Shown here piece by piece: positions 56,851-64,000 of a DNA stretch of 64,000 nucleotides. Source of the DNA: Talpa occidentalis. Lineage: Eukaryota; Chordata; Mammalia; Eulipotyphla; Talpidae. How positions within the stretch are numbered: the first letter of the stretch is position 1; every line of letters starts with the position of its first letter. The notes under the pieces are model-generated. The model was not told where the DNA came from and did no database searches. It worked only from the letters and a program-made list of their open reading frames with translations. The stretch lies in assembly GCF_014898055.3 (NCBI RefSeq), contig NW_023604295.1, forward strand, positions 137,360,676 through 137,424,675. The letters run 5' to 3'. The position numbers and the translations under genes were made by a program.

Positions 56851-57703
56851 TGAAAATGCATATTTTCAAAATTGCTCAGTCTCTAGAGTATCAATTAATT
56901 CTGGCAGCAAATAATCATGAAATCAGCCTTAAAAATCTGACCTCATAACTAACTTTTAGAAAAAGATTCTGTAACCACTTCACCCCCCAAAAAAAAAATC
57001 CTTCCCAATTCAACTCACCTCATTGGCTGAGAGGTGAACAATGAGAGACACAAATCTGAAAGTAACCAGGTGCTTACACCATGCAGACCCTGCACATTAA
57101 GTTTAGCCCGGTGGAACTGATCTCAGAATGGAGCTGGTAACCCAGCGTTGGCAGGACGAGGTCAGGGCGCTAATGAAGATACAGTAGGGCTGGCCAGCAA
57201 AATAAATACTCCTTTTAGCTGGTCTCTCGGTATTCAAACATTCTACCCTTCTTCCACTGAAATCCCCAATGTCACTTTATACAAGTGGCATGATACAAAA
57301 CATTACACAAGAATTTGAATATATCCTGGCAGCAGCTTTATGAATATTACTGATGAATACTATTGCATTAAATTTACGTTTCTTAGAATATTTCTCTTCC
57401 TCACATATATTTTTAGCATTTGTGGACAAATGCACCGCCTTCAATAATTTTGCATAGCTCAATATATACACAACTGAAGTCATAAATGTGCACAAGTTTT
57501 TTTTTTTCAAATTCTGGGTCATCTACATATGAAATATTTTGGTTCCTCCTCAAAGGGAAAGAACCACGGTGGTGAGAAACAACGTGTAGAGATATTGCTG
57601 ATTTTCTGTTTCTAATTTTTATGCAAACTCCCGGCAGCGATAGACTGGATTTCAAACCTAAGCGTCAACACAAAGGCAGCGAGGTGTCCCTTTGGGGGGT
57701 TTC
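56851..57703. other. No gene seen; less AT-rich block at 57050-57190
   Basis: 57110-57170 has several CpGs (CCAGCGTTGGCAGGACGAGG) and an inverted CCAAT (ATTGGCTG) lies at about 57022. No open frame. Minus frames at 57277-57655 lack motifs. Confidence 0.35.
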
Positions 57704-57720
57704 TATCGCCACCTAGTGTC
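57704..57720 (-). promoter_or_regulatory. Candidate CTCF-binding motif
   Basis: Minus strand reads GACACTAGGTGGCGATA, which fits the CTCF core CCASYAGRKGGCRS at 12 of 14 positions. Outside any recognised repeat. Confidence 0.35.
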
Positions 57721-57899
57721 TAAGTTTATAACGGACCCGTTTTGGAACATTGGAGCCAATTGAGCGTCAGGAACAGACTCCAAAGGGAAAAGTCATTATA
57801 ATAATTTTCAATCAAAGAGTTTATTCATCTCTTTCATGAAATTTACTGTCATTATATATCTGGCCTATACATGAAAATATTTTTTAAATTCACATATTA

Positions 57900-58025
57900 A
57901 GACCATGGGGGAGAATTGTGGGTACCTCGGTGTGGTGTGATGACAGGCATCTGAGGATGTGATCCTCGGCCTCTGAATGACACACAGTGTCGTATACAAA
58001 TGTGACCTCAAGATAAAAAATTAAT
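57900..58025 (+). mobile_element. Old L1 3' terminus
   Basis: GACCATGGGGGAGAATTGTG, GGTGTGATGACAGGCATCTG, CTGAATGACACACAGTGTCG and AATGTGACCTCAAGATAAAA, then an A-rich end. Similar in layout to 53340-53445. Confidence 0.6.
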
Positions 58026-58712
58026 TTTAAAAATCACCTTAAAGAATAAAAATTATGAAGATCATGATTTGTGATCTATAATGACATGCATTTGCCTCGT
58101 GAAATAAATTCCATTATTACTTTGGTGCAGTATAAACAGTTAATAAATATAATCACTGATAAGAAAAAATATTACTATATATCATTCTCCACTGACATTT
58201 ACTTAAAATATTATTTTTCACTTTCACTGATTTTTTTAACTTTTTAAATTCACTTCCTATAAAACAGTCTACTTGGAGTAACATGTTTTATGTGCTCAAG
58301 GTTTTGTCCACTTTAGCACCAAGTCGTCTGCTGCAGCCCTGTGTCTACTATTTCAGTTTCCCAACCTAAACACCCTGCAGCTCACTGAAATAAGAAACCA
58401 GTGGGACAGATTTAACTGGCTTCAAAAGTGGGCAGAGACCACCAGCCTGCGATCCGATGAGCCAATCCAACATTCTGGGAGAGTCACTCACTCTTCAGCC
58501 TTCTCTTCTCGTGGGCACGATGCAGCCATGTAGATTACCTGGTCCTCCAAGTGGTTAAAGTAGCATTTTACTGGTGTGTTCTATGCAGACCAATTTGCAA
58601 GTGTAATACCTGTATTTTATGAATAGATGTCTGTCGTTGGTACAGAGATGCTATTTTCTGGTGTAATCACCTGATAAAGACCAGGTTGTAATAATGTTTA
58701 AGGTTTTGTCTT
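58026..58712. other. No gene seen; unassigned
   Basis: 58310-58530 is less AT-rich and not recognisable as a repeat. Confidence 0.4.
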
Positions 58713-58725
58713 AACATCAAGTTGA

Positions 58726-58973
58726 GGGCCTCCCTTGTGGCACAAAGGGTTAAGCAAAGCGCTGGGAAGATATCCGCAGCACTAAGTTCAAGCCCCAGCT
58801 GGCCAGGGAGCTACCCACATGGCACAGCAGACCTCTCCTGTCTCGCCTGCTGCTCCCCTCAGCAGTGTATTTCAGTAGATCTTCATCACTCTGTCTCTGG
58901 TGAATCCTCTCACCCCCTTCACCTCTGGCCTGTACCCCAGTTCTCGTATGCGTGGATGGATAAATTAAAAAAA
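58726..58973 (+). mobile_element. tRNA-derived T+ SINE, type A, small internal deletion
   Basis: Head GGGCCTCCCTTGTGGCACAA, type-A body, but the CTGCCTGTTCTGCTCCCCA block before CACTCTGTCTCTGG is reduced to CTTCAT. Tail TCGTATGCGTGGATGGATAA with an A run. Possible target-site duplication CATCAAGTT near 58715 and AATCAAGTT near 58974. Confidence 0.9.
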
Positions 58974-58984
58974 ATCAAGTTAAT

Positions 58985-60894
58985 ATTTTTGCTGTCAATT
59001 TCATCTGGCATGAAGCAAGTCTGAGGAGTGACTCTAAGTGATAACCACTCCTCTCATCATGAACCCTGAGTTTTGGATGTGGTAGGGTTTGGGTTCTGAA
59101 AGACTTGACTGTAAAGTTCCTCTGTGTATGTGGCTACTCCATGTAGATACCTTTTTTTCTTGGTGGAGAGTATTTAAGTTCTTAGTGTTGTGTATATACA
59201 TTCTTGCATTATTTTCAAATAATAACTTGACTCTAAATTGCACCACATAAGAATCTGAATCTTAACAAATGTAAAGTGTGGTGATTTATTTGCTTGAAAC
59301 TAACTTGCAATGGTAGAAGTCATGTATTTTGTCATTTCATACTCTCACAAGGGGAGCGTGGTCTTCAGCACTTAGGATTTCCCCAAATTGTCAATTAGTC
59401 AGAGTCAGGTCTGAATCATTATTCCTTCGGACACAGAGCTCCTGATTAAAATATAGCAATAAGAGAAACTGGGTGATATTACACAATAGATGTGTATGTG
59501 TGACTGAGAAGTAGCAGAGAAACGAAAAACAAAAAAGACAGTTTTACCAAAAGATGCTAGAAGAAAACTTGATCCAATGCAAATGTTTCATGCAAAATTG
59601 GGGGGCTGGGAATCAAACAACTTCTCAAGGCCTGAATAAGACATTGCAGCAAGGAATTCCTGGCTCTGATTAAACTGAATAATTATATCTATAAATTTTT
59701 TTTCTCAGGTTTATTTAGTAAAAAGACACCTCTAGTTCAAGTTTTCTTAATCTTTGACCAAACCCCTCAACACACAAACCCAAGCAATCACTAACTCGTA
59801 AATGTCACCTAGGTCCCCAATTTCCCTAGCTATAGAGAACGCTATATTCCTTTCATCATTTCTTTCAAAGTTGGTATTTTCAATCTTGAAAATCCATCGG
59901 GGACAAGCTCTGAGGTGAGATTCTGGGCCAGATACCCCAAAATGGGGGGGGTAAAGGTGAAAGAGGCTGCCCCCTCATGACTTTGGTTCTCTGACTGGTA
60001 GAATGGATTCAGGATCAGGACCCCCCGTGGGTGCCCAGGCTTCAGGGGTCCAGCTATGTCATGACAGAAGGGTCACTTCTAGAAGGGTCACTGTGGTAGA
60101 GCAGCAGGGAGAATGGAGTCCTGACCATTCAGGCTTGTTGCTCTTATGAGACAGTAGTTTTATATCTTGCTGCTTCATGCTATAAGTGACCTTGGCAGGG
60201 TTCAGTAAATGCTGAAATATGGCATTGACATGAAATTACAAATGTTTTATGTACAATGAGAAACTAAGCAGCTTTGGGAAGCTAAGAACTGTTTTAGGAG
60301 TTAACCAGAAAGTTAACTCAGAGTAGTAAATTGTGCATCGATGGCTAAAGTGCTTTTTGAATATTCTAAATATTGACTAATATAAGGCAGGACTCATGCC
60401 CTAAATCTGAGAATGAACAAATATAAACCTCCTAAAAGCAGAAGCCAGGCACAATTACATGTCCACGCTCCAAGCCAGGCCAGTGATGCTGTCAGCTGAG
60501 GAAGGGGAATGGAGGGGTGGCCAGAAGCACGCCCGGGGGTTGGGGTCGGGGGACAAGTGGACCCAAATATGACCACTGCGAGTGCGAGGAACGTCGGCTC
60601 AGAAAGAGGACCAGACACCAGGGTCTAGAAGTGTGCTTGATACACCTGCCGATTCCAAAAAAAATAAGATACACAGTTCGGTCTGCAAGAAGGGAAGATG
60701 TGTGAGGAAAAGAAAGTCTTTGAGAAGGATTCATGTTCATTGACTCTCTTCAAAGTGGCAAGCCTTATGCAAATCACTTCACTCTGGATCCATACCCTAT
60801 AAGTTTGCAATTTAGTCAATGAAATTTTTAAAAAATCAATAAACTATAACACAAGGTGAGGATAAGGTTTTTACATGAGAATTATCGGATTAGA
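58985..60894. other. No gene seen; G-rich patch at 60505-60551
   Basis: 60500-60610 is GC-rich with CpGs and the G runs GGGGGTTGGGGTCGGGGG, a possible quadruplex. A duplicated AGAAGGGTCACT occurs at about 60066 and 60081. Several 60-80-codon frames at 60394-60819 overlap in different phases, none with a motif. Confidence 0.4.
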
Positions 60895-61030
60895 GAATTC
60901 CCAAACTGACCTGAGTCAGGAGAAATCAAGGAAGGCTGCACAGAGGAGAAGGCATGTTTGTCTGGTCTTGGAGCATGGATGGGATTGGAAATAAAAAGGA
61001 GAGCTCTATCAACAGAGAAAAATAAAGCCT
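60895..61030 (+). mobile_element. L2-like fragment
   Basis: AGGAGAAATCAAGGAAGGCT, then CACAGAGGAGAAGGCATGTT and TCTGGTCTTGGAGCATGGAT, resemble L2 ('tcagggaaggcttcctggaggaggtgacatttgagctgagtcttgaagga'). Confidence 0.5.
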
Positions 61031-62384
61031 TTTTGTAAGGACTTCATAATATTTTTAAATTTTACTCTGTGGGCAGTCAGGGGCATTAGTGGTATAAAGT
61101 ACTGGAGCAGAGGTATGAAAGTTGGGGTTTGGGGAAAGTAGCTTAAATCTGAGATACAGAATAAATTTGAGTTGAGAGCCCTTGCTCAGGTAAACCAAGA
61201 AATGAATGGATGGATAAGTAATAGATGAATGAATGAATGAAGAGAGAGTGACTGAGTTAGCCCAGGGCTGTGATGTTCCTTGGGGTTGTGATGGTCTCAG
61301 AACTTTCTCCAAAATATGCAACCAACCCAATACAAGTGATTCTTCTATAAATAGTTTTATGGGGTTCCACCACTCTCAGCAGAAACTTGTAAAGGTGTTT
61401 GCATGTGGATCTTTGTAAGATAAAGGATTCATCGCTTTCAGTAGATTCTCAAAAGGTCTATGATCCCCAAAATATTAGGAACCACCACCACTGGCCAGCC
61501 CACGCCTCCTCAGAAAAGACTTTCCTACAGAAAGCTTGACAGCTCTTACATTGCAATGGACACTGTATTTAACTTACTAATACCATCTCACAACAATTCA
61601 TTTTTTCAGAAAAGTAGCTCCAGATCAGGGTCTATATGGTAGTGATACTTTTGTGGGGGTTTTTTTTTTAATCTCTATTTAATGTAGATAACACAGAAAA
61701 TGGTCAGAGTGAAGGAGTGAAAAAACTATAAAGTAATTCAAGACCTTTAGTTGAAGTGCAGTGAATATGTAATTGAATTAGAAATAAAATGCATTATTCC
61801 ATATAAATAGGATATATGAAAGCAAGCTGAATGATAAGAAAGCAATTTATACGTATATGCTCATTATCCTATGACTTATCCTATGTAGTGAAACACTATA
61901 ACTATCAGTAACAAAACTAGCATTGACAAATATTTATCAAATTTCCACCGTGATTGAAGCACTCTACATAAAATACTTTGCATTTGACAAGTTTCCTGAC
62001 CCACCAGTTCAAATATATTTTACACTGTATAAAAGATAGAGATTTCCATTTTTAGGAAAGTTTTCATCTTTGAGAAGTTGTATCTTTTCCTATAAGTGTG
62101 AAATATGTTGCAATTCACTGTATTGAAAATTCTCAACATGTCGATTTTCTCAATGTATTTATTCAATTACTGAACGGTGATTTTTGTCCCCTGACTATGC
62201 ATCTTCATTATTAGTCTTTCAATAAATAAGACATCATTAAAATGGCAAATGAGGTCATCAGCCCTGAACACAGCCCCACCTATTTCACAGGGTGAGGAAG
62301 GGTATTTGGGCTGAAGCCACTGGACATGAAGGCCTCTCAGTAGCTGGGAGGGCTCCTTCCTGGAACTTGGCAGGGTTTCATTCC
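61031..62384. other. No gene seen; unassigned, GAAT repeats at 61201-61250
   Basis: A short (GAAT)n/(GGAT)n patch; the rest is AT-rich without a nameable element. Confidence 0.4.
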
Positions 62385-62590
62385 TCTTTTTTTCAGTCCC
62401 AGCACCCCAATTCTCCTTGGAAATTCATTGCCTTTCTAATCTCAATCTACTTACTTCTAATGGATTCTACCACCTACTCTAAGAGTGAATATTTGACTCA
62501 GTTATTGGTAAATAAAGCCGATGTTGAGTCTGTGTGAGTCAGATTTCTGTCACTTGCAACCAGAACAAGCCTGATATATTGACTTAAGTT
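62385..62590 (+). mobile_element. Possible LTR 3' end (MLT1-like)
   Basis: GGTAAATAAAGCCGATGTTG, then GATTTCTGTCACTTGCAACC and AGAACAAGCCTGATATA, recall MLT1-class ends ('...tctgttacttgcaaccaaaagagtcctgactgatac'). The left boundary is a guess. Confidence 0.4.
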
Positions 62591-62599
62591 CATTTTTTT

Positions 62600-62815
62600 C
62601 TGGATTCATTTTGCCACTCCATTCTGATGTTACCATCATTATCTATGTTGGTGGCACATTTTCTCATCTATATTTCAAGATGGACTATTACCACTATCTT
62701 TGGGGAAGAAAACGCATCCTCATGATTATAATAATATTTATGAGGTGTGTTATGGCTTACAAAACACTTTCACATGTGCTGTGTTGTACACATTGCCTCT
62801 TCTATTCAGTACATA
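62600..62815 (+). mobile_element. MIR-like fragment
   Basis: ATTATAATAATATTTATGAG, then CTTACAAAACACTTTCACAT, resemble MIR sequence with 'tttacaaagcactttcacat'. Low identity. Confidence 0.35.
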
Positions 62816-62828
62816 CCAAAGTTTTCTT

Positions 62829-63095
62829 TTTTTTAAGATTTATTTATTCATGCATACAAGAGTTGGGGTACAGGCCAGATGCACGGGAGGGTAAGAGGCT
62901 TCACCAGAGAGAGAGTAAGGAGTAAACCAGGCAGACTGGCTGAAATACACTGCTGAGGGGAGCAGCAGGCGAGACCTGAGAGGTCTGCCGCGCCATGTGG
63001 GAATCTCCCTGGCCATTGGGATTGAACCTGCACTGCAGAGGCTGCAGACAGCTTCACAGAGCTGGGCTCAACCACCTGCGCCACCAGGGAGTCCC
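62829..63095 (-). mobile_element. tRNA-derived T+ SINE, intermediate A/B
   Basis: Reverse-strand copy from TTTTAAGATTTATTTATTCA to GCGCCACCAGGGAGTCCCC. Target-site duplication CCAAAGTTTTCTT exact over 13 bp (62816-62828 and 63096-63108). Head (CTGCAGACAGCTTCACAGAG) is of the longer kind, tail half type A. Confidence 0.95.
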
Positions 63096-63199
63096 CCAAA
63101 GTTTTCTTATAACCAGCTCCCAATTATTGGAAACAGACAAGAACTTGTGAATAACATAAAGAAACATGATCATCATGGATTAAAAAACAGAAATGTAGT

Positions 63200-63445
63200 C
63201 ATTATATTTAATACTTGTTGAGTGTTCATTAACCACCAATTTTCTATAGACATATTACTTTCATTTACATTTCAAGCATTTGTTCAAGGTCAATGTTAAT
63301 AATCCCATTCAACAGATGTGGTGTAGAGATGTTAGTAACCCAACCAAAACCATATAGCTCATCAGTGGTGAGGTAGTGATGAAAACCCAGCTCTTCTGAG
63401 TTGATAATCAAATGGTCTAACCACTATGCCAAACTGCTGTTCTTC
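63200..63445 (+). mobile_element. MIR SINE
   Basis: ATACTTGTTGAGTGTTCATT, AATAATCCCATTCAACAGAT, GTAACCCAACCAAAACCATA, TAGCTCATCAGTGGTGAGGT and CTGAGTTGATAATCAAATGG are in MIR order ('ttactgagtgc ... ccattttacagatgagg ... ttgcccaaggtcacacagct'). Confidence 0.65.
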
Positions 63446-63661
63446 TCACAAAGAGAAACAACTAGACTTTTAGGAGCTCCTGAGGAAGAGAGAAAGGCCA
63501 GTGATTTCCAAAATGGATAAGGTATGTGTCTCATGGAAGGTGTGTTTAACTAAAATTAACTTTATTCCCTTTAGTTTCTATTCCAACAACCAGAATTTGG
63601 GGGCGCCAAGAACTGGGGGGAAAAATTGTTCCATAACCTCAATCTTTAAAAATTAAAAACA

Positions 63662-63923
63662 GGGCCTCCCTGGTGGCGCAGCGGTTGAGCGCTGGGTTGG
63701 GAAGCTGTCCTCTGCCTCTGTAGCACCGGTTCAATCCCCGACCGCCCCGGGTGAGGGTCCCACATGGTGCACAGACCTCTCCTGCCGCCCGCTGCTCCCC
63801 TCAGCAGTGTATTTTGGTCAATCTGCTCTCTGCTTTGTCTCTGGTGAATTCTCTCACCCTCCTGCACTTCTGACTATACCCAGTGCTTGTATACAGAAAT
63901 AAATAAATCTTTTAAAAAAATTT
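63662..63923 (+). mobile_element. tRNA-derived T+ SINE, type B
   Basis: GGGCCTCCCTGGTGGCGCAG head with A box TGGCGCAGCGG, B box GGTTCAATCCC, GCCGCCCGCTGCTCCCCTCA middle, CTCTGGTGAATTCTCTCACC and TGACTATACCCAGTGCTTGT, AAATAAATAAATCTTTTAAA tail. An A-rich, imperfect target duplication is likely. Lacks part of the CCACCGGAGGAGG segment. Confidence 0.95.
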
Positions 63924-64000
63924 TTTTAAAAATTTTAAAACAAAACTCAACCATGGGAAATGTATACTTTAAGAAATGTAATCTCTGATCAAATGGATAA

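Noticed and set aside
62611..62925. 104-codon frame as a gene
   Set aside because: Runs from a MIR-like remnant into a reverse-oriented SINE.
1532..63923. CRISPR-like array from recurring sequence
   Set aside because: The recurring units are 260-280-bp SINEs on both strands with irregular spacing and target-site duplications.

Overview
This window looks like a gene-poor, AT-rich stretch of a placental-mammal chromosome, either intergenic or deep inside a large intron. The vertebrate evidence is the repeat content: LINE-1 (L1) retrotransposon pieces, ancient MIR and L2 repeats, MLT1-type LTRs, (CA)n/(GA)n/(CT)n microsatellites, and one abundant tRNA-derived SINE of about 260-280 bp. The SINE begins GGGCCTCCCTGGTGGCGCAG, carries pol III A- and B-box sequences and ends in AATAAATAAATCTT(T) plus an A tail (the 'T+' SINE layout). 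It is not Alu, B1/B2, pig PRE, the cetacean/ruminant type or horse ERE. Its head and tail recall carnivore CAN SINEs, so a laurasiatherian near Carnivora, for example a pangolin, is my weak guess. The species is not proven.

No protein-coding gene, tRNA or rRNA gene could be supported. Every open reading frame is short; many are translations of SINE or L1 sequence and the rest have no recognisable motif. The only protein relic that is clear in frame is the C-terminus of L1 ORF2 at 11948-12253. A weak set of splice-site-bounded blocks at 53993-54883 is reported as a hypothesis only.

Layout. 1-8 kb: an MLT1 LTR end cut by the window edge, an L2/MIR pair, five SINEs, a decayed L1 ORF2 and a (GA)n array. 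8-13 kb: a young-looking SINE, a very diverged SINE, and a 5'-truncated L1 with a second poly(A) and an apparent 3' transduction. 13-21 kb: mostly unassigned AT-rich sequence with low-complexity patches. 21-32 kb: SINEs, an MLT1 LTR, several L2/MIR copies, a hairpin beside a (GT)n array, a large (CT)n(CA)n block, and two L1 fragments. 32-43 kb: one SINE, two MIRs and long unassigned sequence that includes a 37-bp direct repeat. 43-52 kb: seven SINEs (one with 3'-transduced flank), an old antisense L1 and a hairpin cluster. 52.6-53.9 kb: an L1 with an inverted 5' part, interrupted by a second L1 that also has an inverted 5' part. 54-64 kb: a 14-bp minisatellite, old L1 ends, three SINEs, L2, MIR, an LTR-like end and a CTCF-like motif.

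The most informative content is the transposon history. Nineteen SINE copies form a graded series from an old form (type A) to a younger form (type B), several with exact target-site duplications. I see no gene cluster or new molecular system. The items most worth follow-up are the SINE family itself, the two 3' transductions, the nested inverted L1s, the hairpins and the unexplained 37-bp repeat pair.
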